A program made the position numbers and the translations under genes. Below the pieces are notes generated by a model. It was not told the origin of the DNA and did not search any database. It saw only the letters and a list, made by a program, of their open reading frames with translations. From Methylobacterium sp. 77 (GTDB lineage Bacteria; Pseudomonadota; Alphaproteobacteria; Rhizobiales; Beijerinckiaceae), in the NCBI RefSeq assembly GCF_000372825.1, contig NZ_KB910516.1, positions 342,011 through 406,010 of the forward strand: a stretch of DNA of 64,000 nt, written 5' to 3'. Positions 47,428 through 56,830 of the stretch are shown in pieces. Within the stretch, counting starts at the first letter, position 1. Each line of letters begins with the position of its first letter.

Positions 47428-48417
47428 ATGACCGGTATCGCCTTCGAGGATTTCAGCCCCGGCGACGTGATCGAGGGCGGTCCGATCACCGTGACCCGCG
47501 ATGAGATCGTCGCCTTCGCCAGAGAGTTCGATCCGCAGCCGTTCCATCTCGACGAGGAGGCGGCCAAGGCGACGCTGGCGGGACAGCTGATCGGCTCCGG
47601 CTGGCAGACCGCCGGATTCGGGATGCGCTTGCTCCAGGCCCATGTGTTTCGCGGCGCCACGTCGATGGGCTCGCCCGGCATCGCGCAGCTGCGCTGGCTG
47701 CGTCCGGTCCTGCCGAACGACGCGCTGCGGATCGTCACGAAGGTCGAGGAATGCCGCGCCTCGGGCTCGAAGCCCGACCGCGGCTTCGTTCGCTTCGCGA
47801 TGACCGTCCTCAACGGGCGCGACGACATCGTGATGACGCAGGCTTTCGCGGTGATCTTCGCACGGCGGGGCGCCGCCCCCTTGCCCCCGCGCGCGGTGGA
47901 ACTCAGCGACCCGGCCCCGGTGATCGAGGGAGAGGATGCCGAGACGCTGCTCTTCCTCAAACAGGCCAAGCTCGGCACCCTGCGCGACCTCGGGGGCCAC
48001 GTCTTCACTCCGGAATCCATCATCGACTTCGCGCGGGCCTACGATCCCCAGGCCTTCCATCTCGACGAAGCAGCGGCGCGCGAGACTCATTTCGGCGCAC
48101 TCTGCGCCTCGGGCTGGCACACGGCAGCAGTCTGGATGAAGCGCCTCCACATCACCCGGCAGCACGACATCGCGCTGACCGAGCGGGACGGGCCGGTGCC
48201 CCAGCTCGGCCCCTCGCCGGGTTTTCGCGACCTACGCTGGCTCGCCCCGGTCTATGCCGGCGATACGATCCGCTACGGCTGCACCCTGCTCGACAAGCGG
48301 GAATCGAGTTCGCGCCCGGGCTGGGGCGTCGCCACCCACCACAACACCGCGCAGAACCAGCGCGGGGAACGGGTGTTCGAGTTCACCGGGTCGGTGTTCT
48401 GGCAGTGGCAGGCGTAA
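47428..48417 (+). CDS. Tandem MaoC-like (hot-dog) dehydratase
   Basis: A 329-residue protein made of two MaoC-type hot-dog domains. Both halves carry the hydratase motif: FAREFDPQPFHLDEEAA with LIGSGWQTAGF (first) and FARAYDPQAFHLDEAAA with LCASGWHTAAV (second). Such proteins hydrate enoyl-CoA esters; double domains can have one active and one structural half, and here both keep the Asp and His. ATG at 47428 has AGGA eight bases upstream; an ATG three codons earlier is possible. Physiological substrate unknown. Confidence 0.85.
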   Translation: MTGIAFEDFSPGDVIEGGPITVTRDEIVAFAREFDPQPFHLDEEAAKATLAGQLIGSGWQTAGFGMRLLQAHVFRGATSMGSPGIAQLRWLRPVLPNDALRIVTKVEECRASGSKPDRGFVRFAMTVLNGRDDIVMTQAFAVIFARRGAAPLPPRAVELSDPAPVIEGEDAETLLFLKQAKLGTLRDLGGHVFTPESIIDFARAYDPQAFHLDEAAARETHFGALCASGWHTAAVWMKRLHITRQHDIALTERDGPVPQLGPSPGFRDLRWLAPVYAGDTIRYGCTLLDKRESSSRPGWGVATHHNTAQNQRGERVFEFTGSVFWQWQA

Positions 48418-48420
48418 GCG

Positions 48421-49518
48421 TTAAGCGACCGAACGCCGCTCCGGATAGAGCGACAGCAATCCTTCTGCATCCGCCCGCGCCACGCCGCGCTCGGTGATGA
48501 TCCCCGTCACCAGCCGAGCCGGGGTCACGTCGAAGGCGGGATTGGCGACGGGACTTCCGGGCGAGACCACCTCGATCGTGGCGAAGCCGCCATCCGCGAG
48601 GCGGCCGGTGAGATGGGAGACTTCGCGCCCGTCGCGCTCCTCGATCGGGATCTGCGCGACCCCGTCGTCGAGGGTCCAGTCGATCGTTGAGAAGGGCAGG
48701 GCGGCGTAGAACGGCACGTGATTGTCGGAAGCGGCGAGCGCCTTCAGATAGGTGCCGATTTTGTTGCAGACGTCACCCGAGGCCGTGGTGCGGTCCGAGC
48801 CGACGATGCAGACGTCGATCTCGCCATGCTGCATCAGATGCCCGCCGGCATTGTCAGCGATGACGGTGTGGGGCACGCCGTGGGCGTTGAGCTCGAAGGC
48901 GGTGAGCGCGGCGCCCTGGTTCCGAGGCCGGGTCTCGTCGACGTAGACATGCACCGGGATGCCGGCCTCGTGCGCGACATAGATCGGCGCCAGGGCCGTG
49001 CCCCAATCGACGGTGGCGAGCCAGCCGGCATTGCAGTGGGTCAGCACGTTGAGGCGCGCGCCCTTGGCCTTGTGGAGTTCGGCCAGGATCTCGGCGCCGT
49101 GGCGGCCGATGGCGTGGCAACTCTCGACGTCTTCCTCCGCGATTCGCCCGGCCTCGGCGAAAGCGAAAGCGGCGCGCTCGGAGACACCGACCGTGCGGAG
49201 CTTCGCCGCGACGCGGTCGAGCGCCCAGCGCAGGTTGATCGCGGTGGGCCGCGTCGCCGCGAGGGTCGCCACCGCATGCTCGATCGCGGCATCGGAAGCA
49301 TCCTCGCGCAGGCCGAGCGCGAGGCCGTAAGCGGCCGTGACGCCGATCAGCGGAGCGCCGCGCACGATCATGGTGCGGATGGCGATCGCCGCGTCGTCCA
49401 GGGTGGCGAGCCGCTTCAACTCGAAGGCGAAGGGCAGGCGGGTCTGGTCGATGACCGCGACAGATGCGCCGTCGGCGGCGGGCAGGATGGTGCGGTAGGG
49501 TTTGCCATCGATGTTCAT
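48421..49518 (-). CDS. mtnA: Methylthioribose-1-phosphate isomerase
   Basis: Converts 5-methylthioribose-1-phosphate to the ribulose form in methionine salvage; 365 residues. The catalytic Cys162 is in [18 protein letters not shown] and Asp242 in [38 protein letters not shown] is a further signature. An open stretch of 74 codons upstream is not part of the protein; the ATG at 49518 gives the family N-terminus. No other mtn gene is adjacent. It converges with the MaoC gene (3 bp apart). Confidence 0.95.
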   Translation of the reverse strand: MNIDGKPYRTILPAADGASVAVIDQTRLPFAFELKRLATLDDAAIAIRTMIVRGAPLIGVTAAYGLALGLREDASDAAIEHAVATLAATRPTAINLRWALDRVAAKLRTVGVSERAAFAFAEAGRIAEEDVESCHAIGRHGAEILAELHKAKGARLNVLTHCNAGWLATVDWGTALAPIYVAHEAGIPVHVYVDETRPRNQGAALTAFELNAHGVPHTVIADNAGGHLMQHGEIDVCIVGSDRTTASGDVCNKIGTYLKALAASDNHVPFYAALPFSTIDWTLDDGVAQIPIEERDGREVSHLTGRLADGGFATIEVVSPGSPVANPAFDVTPARLVTGIITERGVARADAEGLLSLYPERRSVA

Positions 49519-49669
49519 GGGCGGGCCTCTCGCACAATCCGGCCGGGAGAGCCAGCCTGTTGGTCGGGCGCACACGCGTGACTTGCGGAGCCGCGAATCT
49601 CGGTCATGCTGCGTTTTCGTCGCATCCGCCGACGTTTCGGCAATCGGCGACCCGAGGGAGCACAGTCCA

Positions 49670-49984
49670 ATGAGCGACCATCTCGCCGATGTGAAGAAAT
49701 ACGCCAAATCCGCCGTCGATGAGAAGGCGTTGGAGAGCATGGCGAAGACCTACCGGCTGGTCTTGTCGCAAGCGGATACGCGCTATGTTGCCTGCTCAGA
49801 CCAGGCGGAACTTGACCGGGTTCGCGAGAACTTCCTGAAGAAGAAGCTCGGCCTGTCGAGCGACGACCTCGACGCCTCGATCAAGAGCGTGTGCGAGACG
49901 ATGAAGGCCAGCCGGTCGAAATCCCGACTGACCTTCTACTATCTGCTGGCCGAGCATTACGGGAAGCTCGGCACCTTCGGGTAG
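49670..49984 (+). CDS. DUF2853 family protein
   Basis: A 104-residue soluble, helical protein. [21 protein letters not shown] and FLKKKLGL, then [19 protein letters not shown] match the DUF2853 family, whose structures are all-helical and whose function is unknown. ATG at 49670. It is followed by a GC-rich hairpin and diverges from mtnA. Confidence 0.85.
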   Translation: MSDHLADVKKYAKSAVDEKALESMAKTYRLVLSQADTRYVACSDQAELDRVRENFLKKKLGLSSDDLDASIKSVCETMKASRSKSRLTFYYLLAEHYGKLGTFG

Positions 49985-49995
49985 GGCGAAGGCGG

Positions 49996-50023
49996 CACAC
50001 CTCCCCTGGAGGGGGAGGGTGTG
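49996..50023. terminator. Bidirectional hairpin between the DUF2853 gene and serA
   Basis: CACACCTCCCC pairs with GGGGGAGGGTGTG around TGGA, with small bulges. It stands between the converging DUF2853 and serA genes. Confidence 0.6.
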
Positions 50024-50040
50024 ATGCCACCCGTCCCGCT

Positions 50041-51633
50041 TCAGAAGCTCACTGGCCGCGCCCGCTTCACCTGAGGGATCGCTTCGATCTCGGCGCGCAC
50101 GCGCTCCGAGATCGGTGCGTCGACGGCGCAGAAGCAGATGGCGTTGCCGCCCTCTTCCTCGCGGCCGAGATTGAACGTGGCGACGTTGACACCGGCCTCG
50201 CCGAGAATGGTGCCGAGCCGGCCGATGAAGCCCGGCTTGTCGTGGTTGCGCACGTAGAGCATGTGCGGCGCGAAGGCGGCATCGATGGCGATGGAGCGGA
50301 TCTCGATGATGCGCGGCTTGCCGTCATGGAACACCGTTCCGGCGGCGTCGCGCGGCATGTCCTCCGCATCGATGGTGATGCGCACCACCGATTCGTAGTC
50401 GCTCGCCCCGCCTTCGCGCTTGATCTCGTCCACCACGATGCCGCGTTCGCGCGCCAGGGCGGGGGCCGACACCATGTTGATGTCCTGGAGGAAGGGCCGG
50501 AGCGCACCCGTCACCGCAGCCGCGGTGAGCGCCCGGGTGTTCATGCCGGCCACCGCGCCTTCGTAGGTGATGCGGATGCCCTTGATCGGCGCATCGGTGA
50601 GCTGGCCGAGGAACGAGCCGAGCTTCTCGGCGAGGGCCACGAACGGCTTGAGGCGCGGGGCCTCGTCGGCGGAGATCGACGGGAAGTTGATCGCGTTGGT
50701 GATGGCTCCCGTCATCAGGTAATCGGACATCTGCTCGGCGACCTGCAGCGCCACGTTCTCCTGGGCCTCGTTGGTGGAGGCGCCGAGATGCGGCGTGCAG
50801 ATGACGTTGGGATGGCCGAAGAGCGGGTTGGTGTTCGCCGGCTCCTCGATGAAGACATCGAAGGCCGCCCCCGCCACATGGCCCGAATCGAGCGCAGCCC
50901 GGAGCGCCACCTCGTCCACGAGGCCGCCGCGGGCGCAATTGACGATGCGGACGCCGGGCTTGGTCTTGGCGAGGTTCTCTGCCGACAGGATGTTGCGGGT
51001 CTTGTCGGTCATCGGCACGTGCAGGCTGATGATGTCGGCCCGCGCCAGCAGCGCATCGAGCTCGACCTTCTCCACGCCGATCTCGAGGGCGCGTTCGGGC
51101 GAGAGGTAGGGATCGTAGGCCACGACCTTGAGCTTGAGGCCGATGCCGCGGTCGGCGACGATGGCGCCGATATTGCCGCAGCCGATGATGCCGAGCGTCT
51201 TGCCGGTGATCTCGACACCCATGAAGCGGTTCTTCTCCCACTTGCCGGCCTGGGTCGAGGCATCCGCCTGCGGGATCTGCCGGGCCAGCGCGAACATCAT
51301 CGCCACCGCATGTTCGGCGGTGGTGATGGAATTGCCGAACGGCGTGTTCATCACGATGACGCCGCGCGCCGTGGCGGCCGCGACGTCCACATTGTCGACG
51401 CCGATCCCGGCGCGGCCGATGACCTTCAGCCGTGAGGTCTGCGCCAAGATCTTCTGCGTGACCTTGGTGGCCGAGCGGATGGCGAGGCCGTCGTAATGGC
51501 CGATCACCGCAGCGAAGCGGTCCTTGTCCTTGCCGAGGTTGGGAAAGAAATCGACGTCGATTCCGCGGTCACGAAAGATCTGAACGGCAGCATTCGAGAG
51601 GGAATCGGAAATGAGCACCTTGGGAGCAGCCAT
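50041..51633 (-). CDS. serA: D-3-phosphoglycerate dehydrogenase
   Basis: First step of serine synthesis from 3-phosphoglycerate; long-type enzyme of 530 residues with a C-terminal ACT domain. NAD loop GIIGCGNIGAIVADR, catalytic Arg in NCARGGLVDE, Glu in EEPANTNPLF and His in CTPHLGASTNEAQ are all present. The intervening ASB domain (about 315-450) and ACT domain (MLYVRNHDKPGFIGRLGTILGEAGVN) allow serine feedback. Lies downstream of serC on the same strand; a cluster of palindromes fills the 210-bp gap. Confidence 0.97.
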   Translation of the reverse strand: MAAPKVLISDSLSNAAVQIFRDRGIDVDFFPNLGKDKDRFAAVIGHYDGLAIRSATKVTQKILAQTSRLKVIGRAGIGVDNVDVAAATARGVIVMNTPFGNSITTAEHAVAMMFALARQIPQADASTQAGKWEKNRFMGVEITGKTLGIIGCGNIGAIVADRGIGLKLKVVAYDPYLSPERALEIGVEKVELDALLARADIISLHVPMTDKTRNILSAENLAKTKPGVRIVNCARGGLVDEVALRAALDSGHVAGAAFDVFIEEPANTNPLFGHPNVICTPHLGASTNEAQENVALQVAEQMSDYLMTGAITNAINFPSISADEAPRLKPFVALAEKLGSFLGQLTDAPIKGIRITYEGAVAGMNTRALTAAAVTGALRPFLQDINMVSAPALARERGIVVDEIKREGGASDYESVVRITIDAEDMPRDAAGTVFHDGKPRIIEIRSIAIDAAFAPHMLYVRNHDKPGFIGRLGTILGEAGVNVATFNLGREEEGGNAICFCAVDAPISERVRAEIEAIPQVKRARPVSF

Positions 51634-51700
51634 GAGGGCCTCCGGCTCTTGAGGAAGGGAATTTTTTCGGAGGTGAGGCGTGACGGCGCGGCAGGTCTCA

Positions 51701-51828
51701 ACCCTCCCCCCACATTGCGGGGGAGGGTGGTCGCGGAGCGACCGGGAGAGGGGACGACCTTTCCGGACGGCGCGCTCCCCTCACCCGACCCGCTGCGCGG
51801 GCCACCCTCTCCCGCAGGGGGGAGAGGG
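51701..51828. repeat. Cluster of four REP-like palindromes between serC and serA
   Basis: Four hairpins in a row: ACCCTCCCCC/GGGGGAGGGT (51701-51728), GGTCGC/GCGACC (51729-51743), CCCGC/GCGGG (51789-51801) and CCCTCTCCC/GGGAGAGGG (51805-51828). G/C runs of the CCCTCTCCCG type are common repeats in rhizobial-type genomes. Within the serC-serA transcript they could stabilise the serC message or damp serA expression. Confidence 0.75.
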
Positions 51829-51843
51829 GGAGGGAGCATTGCC

Positions 51844-53010
51844 TCAGGCAGCCTTGGCGAGCTTGGCCTTCTGGGCCGCGTACGCCCAGTCGAGCCACGG
51901 CATCAGCGCTTCGAGATCCGAAGCCTCCACCGTGCCGCCGCACCAGATGCGAAGGCCGGCCGGCGCATCGCGATAGGCGCCGATGTCGAAGGCGATGCCC
52001 TCGGCGTCGAGCGTATCGGCAATGCCCTTGGCGACCGCAGCCACGGTCGCATCGCCCCTGGCGAGGACGTCGGGATCGGTGATGACGAGGCACACGCCCG
52101 TGTTCGAATACGTCGCCGGGTCGACGGCGAGATGGCCGATCCACGGGGTCCGCGCCACCCAATGGTGGACGATCCTGGCATTGGCATCGGCCCGCGCATG
52201 GAGCGCGTCGAGACCGCCGATCGATTGTGCCCAGCGCAGGGTGTCGAGATAATCCTCGGTGGCCAGGAGCGAGGGCGTATTGATTGTGTCGCCCTTGAAG
52301 ATGCCCTCGATCAGCTTGCCGCCCTTGGCCATGCGGAAGACCTTCGGGATCGGCCAGGCGGGAACGTTGCTCTCGATCCGCGCGACGGCGCGGGGCGAGA
52401 GGACGAGCATGCCATGCGCGGCCTCGCCGCCCATGACCTTCTGCCAGGAGAAGGTGACGACATCGAGCTTCGCCCAGTCGAGCGGCATGGCGAAAGCGGC
52501 CGAGGTCGCATCGCAGATGGTCACGCCTTCACGGTCGGCGGCGATCCAGTCGCCGTTCGGCACGCGCACGCCGGCGGCGGTGCCGTTCCAGGTGAAGATG
52601 ACGTCGTTGTGCTTGGTATCGATCGCCGCGAGGTCCGGCAGCACGCCGTAGGGCGTCTGGTGGACGATGGGCGAGATCTTCAGTTCCTGCAGCGCATCCG
52701 TGACCCATTCGGAACCGAACGCCTCCCAGGCCGCGACTTCCACCGTCTTCGGGCCGAGCATCGACCACATGGCCATCTCGACGGCGCCGGTATCGGAGGC
52801 GGGGACGATGGCGATGCGATAATCGGCGGGCACGCGCAGCACGGTGCGGGTCAGCTCGATGGCCTCGACCAGCTTGGCCTTGCCGACGGGAGAGCGGTGC
52901 GAGCGGCCGAGAGCGGCGTTCTCAAGGGCCTGGAGAGTCCAGCCGGGACGCTTGGTGCAGGGGCCGGACGAGAAGTTCGGCACGCGAGGGCGCGTGTTGG
53001 GACGTGTCAT
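51844..53010 (-). CDS. serC: Phosphoserine aminotransferase
   Basis: Second step of serine synthesis; a 388-residue PLP enzyme of the alphaproteobacterial/archaeal SerC subtype. PNFSSGPCTKRPGW starts the protein, ICDATSAAFAMPLDW binds PLP, and VVTFSWQKVMGGEAAHGMLVLSP contains the Schiff-base Lys. The ATG at 53010 was chosen over an open upstream stretch. Two hairpins upstream resemble the alphaproteobacterial serC leader. In methylotrophs the enzyme also touches the serine cycle only indirectly. Confidence 0.96.
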   Translation of the reverse strand: MTRPNTRPRVPNFSSGPCTKRPGWTLQALENAALGRSHRSPVGKAKLVEAIELTRTVLRVPADYRIAIVPASDTGAVEMAMWSMLGPKTVEVAAWEAFGSEWVTDALQELKISPIVHQTPYGVLPDLAAIDTKHNDVIFTWNGTAAGVRVPNGDWIAADREGVTICDATSAAFAMPLDWAKLDVVTFSWQKVMGGEAAHGMLVLSPRAVARIESNVPAWPIPKVFRMAKGGKLIEGIFKGDTINTPSLLATEDYLDTLRWAQSIGGLDALHARADANARIVHHWVARTPWIGHLAVDPATYSNTGVCLVITDPDVLARGDATVAAVAKGIADTLDAEGIAFDIGAYRDAPAGLRIWCGGTVEASDLEALMPWLDWAYAAQKAKLAKAA

Positions 53011-53034
53011 GATGATCAGTCCATCCTTACAGAT

Positions 53035-53092
53035 GAATGCTCCTCGTTGGGGAGGAGTGGCCCGGCGCTGCCAATGAACCATCGGCGCCGAA
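53035..53092 (-). promoter_or_regulatory. serC leader-like double hairpin
   Basis: Read on the minus strand, GGCGC...GCGCC (53089-53064) is followed by CTCCTC...GAGGAG (53057-53040), about 30 bp before the serC ATG. The serC RNA motif described for alphaproteobacteria is also a pair of hairpins just upstream of serC. Recognition is by position and shape only. Confidence 0.45.
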
Positions 53093-53169
53093 TAAGCAAG
53101 ATGCCGGTCCGATAAATTCAGTCCTGCGGACAAGTCGGAGGATTGCTTCTTCGATCAAGTCTTTGCCGA

Positions 53170-53886
53170 TCAGCGCTTTATCGGTGAGGACACTGACGGG
53201 CCAAGAAGGTCCGGTCGTCGCTCCCGCGTAATCCGCCGCGCTTCGTCCCGACGCCAGCGCGCGATGGCGCCGTGGTTTCCGCCATTGAGAATCTCGGGAA
53301 TCGCGCGGCCCTCCCATTCGCGGGGCCTCGTGTAATGCGGGTATTCGAGAAGGCCGCCCTCGAAGCTCTCCTCCTCTCCGGAGACGGACTTTCCCATGAC
53401 GCCGGGCAGAAGCCGGATACAGGCATCCAGCACGACCATCGCAGCCATCTCGCCGCCGGACAGGATGTAGTCTCCGATGGAGACCTCCTCGAGATTCCGT
53501 GCGGCGATCACACGCTCGTCCACGCCCTCGAACCGGCCGCAGACGACGACGATTCCCGGCCCCTCAGCGAGTTCGCGCACGCGATGCTGCGTCAGGGGAC
53601 GTCCGCGTGGGCTCATCAGCAGGCGAGGGCGCGTGTCGGCGGGGGCCGCGACCGCATCGATGGCGGCACCGAGAACGTCGCAGCGCAGGACCATGCCGGC
53701 CCCACCCCCGGACGGCGTATCGTCCACCGCCCGATGCCGCCCGATGCCGTGCTCGCGGATCTGCCGGGCGTCGAGCGCCCAGGTCCCGCGCGCGAGGGCA
53801 TCGCCGGACAGCGAGATCCCGAGCGGGCCGGGGAACATCTCCGGGTAGAGGGTGAGGATCGTGGCGGTCCAGGGCGCGCTCGTCAT
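53170..53886 (-). CDS. trmD: tRNA (guanine-N1)-methyltransferase TrmD
   Basis: Methylates G37 of tRNAs; 238 residues with the SPOUT knot. [14 protein letters not shown] at the start, [43 protein letters not shown] and [28 protein letters not shown] are TrmD signatures. Usually it directly follows rimM in ffh-rpsP-rimM-trmD-rplS; here about 1.8 kb with two plus-strand genes intervenes, and rplS is absent downstream. Confidence 0.97.
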   Translation of the reverse strand: MTSAPWTATILTLYPEMFPGPLGISLSGDALARGTWALDARQIREHGIGRHRAVDDTPSGGGAGMVLRCDVLGAAIDAVAAPADTRPRLLMSPRGRPLTQHRVRELAEGPGIVVVCGRFEGVDERVIAARNLEEVSIGDYILSGGEMAAMVVLDACIRLLPGVMGKSVSGEEESFEGGLLEYPHYTRPREWEGRAIPEILNGGNHGAIARWRRDEARRITRERRPDLLGPSVSSPIKR

Positions 53887-54011
53887 GGCGCTTGATGGCG
53901 CCAGAGGCCTCGCCGGGTCAACGGGACGCTTGGGCCAGCCGGCGACGAGATTTCCCGGAAGGCTCGCGAGCCGGGGCGGCACTTCCCCGGCACCGCGACG
54001 GTTATCCCGCC

Positions 54012-54752
54012 ATGAAACGCCCTCTGCTCTCCCTCACGTCCCTGCTCCTCTCGATGACGGCCCAGGCCGCCGAGCCGTTGGCACCACCCGGCACGCCGGC
54101 CTCGGCATTCCCGCGACCCGACCGACCGGTCGCCGAGATCGTCGCTCCACTCTGGGCGTCGGAGGCCGAGCGCGACAAGGTCGACGAGGTGGGGCAGGTG
54201 GCGCGCCTGATGAAGATCTCGCCCGGAGAAAGCGTCGCCGATATCGGCGCCGGCAGCGGCTATTACACGGTCCGGCTGGCGGAGCGGGTCGGACCGAGCG
54301 GGCGGATCTTCGCGGAGGATGTCACGCCGCGCTATCTCGCCGACCTGACCTCGCGGATCGCGCGTGCCAAGCTCGACACCGTCACGGTGGTGCGGGGGGA
54401 GGCGCATGATCCGCGACTTCCGGCGGGGTCCCTCGATGCCGCCGTGCTGATCCACATGTACCACGAGATCACTCAGCCGTTCGGGCTGCTGCACAACCTC
54501 GCCGCCGCGATGAAGCCGGGAGGCCGGATCGGCATCGTCGACGCTGACACGCTGCCATCGAAGCACGGAACGCCACCCGCCCTGCTGCGATGTGAACTTT
54601 CGGCCGTGGGCTATCGCGAGACCGGCTTTTCCGTCCTCGAAGGCGGAGTCGGCTATCTCGCTGTCTTCGAGGCGCCGGCAGCCGAGGCGCGTCTCGATCC
54701 CTCCTCGATCACCCCATGCAAGGACGTGGCAACACGATCGAACCGCCGATGA
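54012..54752 (+). CDS. Exported class I SAM-dependent methyltransferase
   Basis: A 246-residue protein with a Rossmann methyltransferase fold: motif [22 protein letters not shown], acidic [22 protein letters not shown] and [13 protein letters not shown]. The N-terminus [22 protein letters not shown] is a signal peptide, so the enzyme is probably periplasmic, where SAM is not normally available; this group of predicted methyltransferases is known from proteobacteria but uncharacterised. It diverges from trmD and is followed by a membrane protein gene. Confidence 0.82.
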   Translation: MKRPLLSLTSLLLSMTAQAAEPLAPPGTPASAFPRPDRPVAEIVAPLWASEAERDKVDEVGQVARLMKISPGESVADIGAGSGYYTVRLAERVGPSGRIFAEDVTPRYLADLTSRIARAKLDTVTVVRGEAHDPRLPAGSLDAAVLIHMYHEITQPFGLLHNLAAAMKPGGRIGIVDADTLPSKHGTPPALLRCELSAVGYRETGFSVLEGGVGYLAVFEAPAAEARLDPSSITPCKDVATRSNRR

Positions 54753-54830
54753 TCGCGCCGGGATTCACGGTTCGGTAGCGGCGAACCGCTATCGTGGACC
54801 GCCTCGAATGCCGTGCGGGAGAATGAGTGC

Positions 54831-55622
54831 GTGGTCCTGACGTTTTGGCTCGATCAGCCTGTCTGGCTGATGTTCGTGCTCCTGAGCGCAATCTTCGCGG
54901 TCTGCATGGGTGTCATCAGCATTCTTTCGATCTGGTCCGCGACACGGCCGGGCATGCACAAGCTCGGGGTCGGCGTCGTCGCACCCTACTTCAACGCCAT
55001 CTCGGTGATGCTGGCGCTGCTCACGGGCTTCGTGGCGAACGACGCCTGGGAGCGTCAGAGGCAGGCGACGAAGATCGTGCAATCGGAGAAGACCAACCTG
55101 CTCGCCGTCCAGGACCTGAGCCTCGCCACGGCATCCGACATGTCCGCGATCCGCACAAAGCTGCTCGCCTACGCGAATGCCCTGATCGACGAGGAATGGC
55201 CGAAGATGACGGTGGGCGAGTCCTCGACGACGGCGAACGAGGCCCTGGGCCAGTTGATGCAATCCGTGGCCGATCCCCGGCATACCGCAGAAGCGGGTGC
55301 CACCGCGCATGCGAGCCTTCTCGACGCGGTGATGAACCTGCGGGCCGAGCGCGGCACACGCCTCGGCCTCGCCGACGTGCAGGGCGACCAGTCGAAATGG
55401 CTGACGCTGATGGTGCTGGCGCTGCTCACCCTGGTGTCCATCGGGCTGATCCATGTGGACAAGCCGGTGCCGCAGGCCGTGGCGATGATCCTGTTCTCGG
55501 TCGCCACGGTGACGACGCTGGGCATGATCGGGCTGCACGAGCGCCCGTTCGACGGGCCGATGCCAGTGACGTCGGCTCCCCTGGAGGCGGCGCGGACGGC
55601 GATGACGAGCGTCAAGCCCTGA
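54831..55622 (+). CDS. DUF4239 (bestrophin-like) membrane protein
   Basis: About 263 residues. Membrane segments at the N-terminus (VWLMFVLLSAIFAVCMGVISILS, FNAISVMLALLTGFVANDAW) and C-terminus (WLTLMVLALLTLVSIGLIHV, AVAMILFSVATVTTLGMIGL) flank a soluble helical middle. GVVAPYFNAISVMLALLTGF and LHERPFDGP are family features. GTG at 54831 has GGGAG nine bases upstream; a GTG at 54813 is an alternative. The family resembles bestrophin channels but no function is shown. Confidence 0.82.
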   Translation: MVLTFWLDQPVWLMFVLLSAIFAVCMGVISILSIWSATRPGMHKLGVGVVAPYFNAISVMLALLTGFVANDAWERQRQATKIVQSEKTNLLAVQDLSLATASDMSAIRTKLLAYANALIDEEWPKMTVGESSTTANEALGQLMQSVADPRHTAEAGATAHASLLDAVMNLRAERGTRLGLADVQGDQSKWLTLMVLALLTLVSIGLIHVDKPVPQAVAMILFSVATVTTLGMIGLHERPFDGPMPVTSAPLEAARTAMTSVKP

Positions 55623-55649
55623 CGACGCACCGGTCCGGGGTCACGCGCC

Positions 55650-56336
55650 TCAGGCGGGCTCGTCGGCCGGTTTCGGCCCGGCGGGCGCGAACAGATCGTC
55701 CGGCGGGTCGATGACGATCCGCCCGTTCGCGACGTCGAGGGTCGGAACGAAGACCTTGGTGAAGGGCAGGAGCGCCGTCGAGCCGCCAAGGGCCGGCTTG
55801 ATCTCCAGGAGATCGCCGCCACCGTAATTCGGCACGTCCGTGACGGTGCCGAGGACCGCGCCGGACGTATCCACCACCTCGAGGCCGACCAGGTCGGCGG
55901 TGAAGAACTCGTCCTCGTCCTCGACATGGCCGAGACGGTCGCGCGGCAGGTAGATCGCGAGGCGGTTCAGGGCTTCAGCGCCGGTGCGGTCGGAGACGCC
56001 CTTGACCCGCACGACGAGAAGGTCGGGCGAAGCACCGCCGGCCCGGCGCACATCGGTCAGTTCGATGCGCTGGCCGCCCGCGCCGATCAGCAATCCGTAG
56101 GATGCGATGGCCTGCGGGTCGCCGGTATAGGATTTCAGGCGGATCTCGCCGTTGAGCCCGTGCGCACGACCGAACTCGCCCATCTGGACGAGGCTCGGAT
56201 CGGTGGAGGGGAGCGGCACCTCCGGCATCGGCCGGGGCCGATGCGCGGAGGTCGCCGAACCCGAGCCTATACGGCTCGGGCGGTCGCGACGGCCGCCATC
56301 GCCGGTGGGAGTGTTGCCTCCGGGACGGCGCGCCAT
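55650..56336 (-). CDS. rimM: 16S rRNA processing protein RimM
   Basis: 30S maturation factor that binds uS19. The RimM domain ([23 protein letters not shown]) and PRC-barrel ([40 protein letters not shown], then [21 protein letters not shown]) are complete. From the ATG at 56336 the protein has 228 residues with a disordered, basic extension of about 48 residues not needed by the family; an ATG at 56228 would shorten it. It begins 12 bp after rpsP. Confidence 0.95.
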   Translation of the reverse strand: MARRPGGNTPTGDGGRRDRPSRIGSGSATSAHRPRPMPEVPLPSTDPSLVQMGEFGRAHGLNGEIRLKSYTGDPQAIASYGLLIGAGGQRIELTDVRRAGGASPDLLVVRVKGVSDRTGAEALNRLAIYLPRDRLGHVEDEDEFFTADLVGLEVVDTSGAVLGTVTDVPNYGGGDLLEIKPALGGSTALLPFTKVFVPTLDVANGRIVIDPPDDLFAPAGPKPADEPA

Positions 56337-56348
56337 CGCGGGAACGCC

Positions 56349-56711
56349 TTAGGCTGCGGCGTCTTCGGCCGGGGCAGCGGCCTTCTCGGCGCGCTTGGCG
56401 GCGCGCTCCTTGGCCTTCTCGCCCGGCTCGGCCTTCTGCGGGTTGTTGCGCGCGGGGCGCTTGGCGAGGCCGGCGGCATCGAGGAAGCGCAGGACGCGGT
56501 CGGTGGGCTGGGCGCCCTTGGCGAGCCAGGCCGTGATCTTCTCGGACTCGAGCACGATACGGGCCGGATCGTCCTTGGCCTTCATCGGGTCGTACACGCC
56601 GACCTTCTCGATGAAGCGGCCATCACGGGGCGCGCGGGCATCGGCGACGACGATGCGGTAGTACGGGCGCTTCTTGGCGCCGCCACGGGTGAGACGGATC
56701 TTGAGGGACAT
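56349..56711 (-). CDS. rpsP: Ribosomal protein bS16
   Basis: 30S protein, 120 residues. [41 protein letters not shown] is the universal N-terminus; the C-terminal 35 residues are an Ala/Lys/Glu-rich tail usual in alphaproteobacteria. ATG at 56711 with GGAG upstream. Between ffh and rimM. Confidence 0.97.
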   Translation of the reverse strand: MSLKIRLTRGGAKKRPYYRIVVADARAPRDGRFIEKVGVYDPMKAKDDPARIVLESEKITAWLAKGAQPTDRVLRFLDAAGLAKRPARNNPQKAEPGEKAKERAAKRAEKAAAPAEDAAA

Positions 56712-56748
56712 TGTTCTGGCTCCTGAGCTTTGTGTGTCTGCTATGAGG

Positions 56749-56827
56749 CGAATGGCGAATGGTGAGTGGCGAATGGAGCGCTGAACCGCGTTCCCCCTCT
56801 TCGCCACTCGCCATTCGCCATCCGCTC
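56749..56827. repeat. GCGAATG heptamer repeats forming a long hairpin between ffh and rpsP
   Basis: The left arm holds three GCGAATGG-type units and the right arm their reverse complement (CTTCGCCACTCGCCATTCGC); about 25 bases pair with two or three mismatches. Translated, such repeats give the phantom strings [13 protein letters not shown] or [13 protein letters not shown] known from rhizobial-type genomes. It sits inside the ffh-rpsP transcript. Confidence 0.75.
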
Positions 56828-56830
56828 AAC

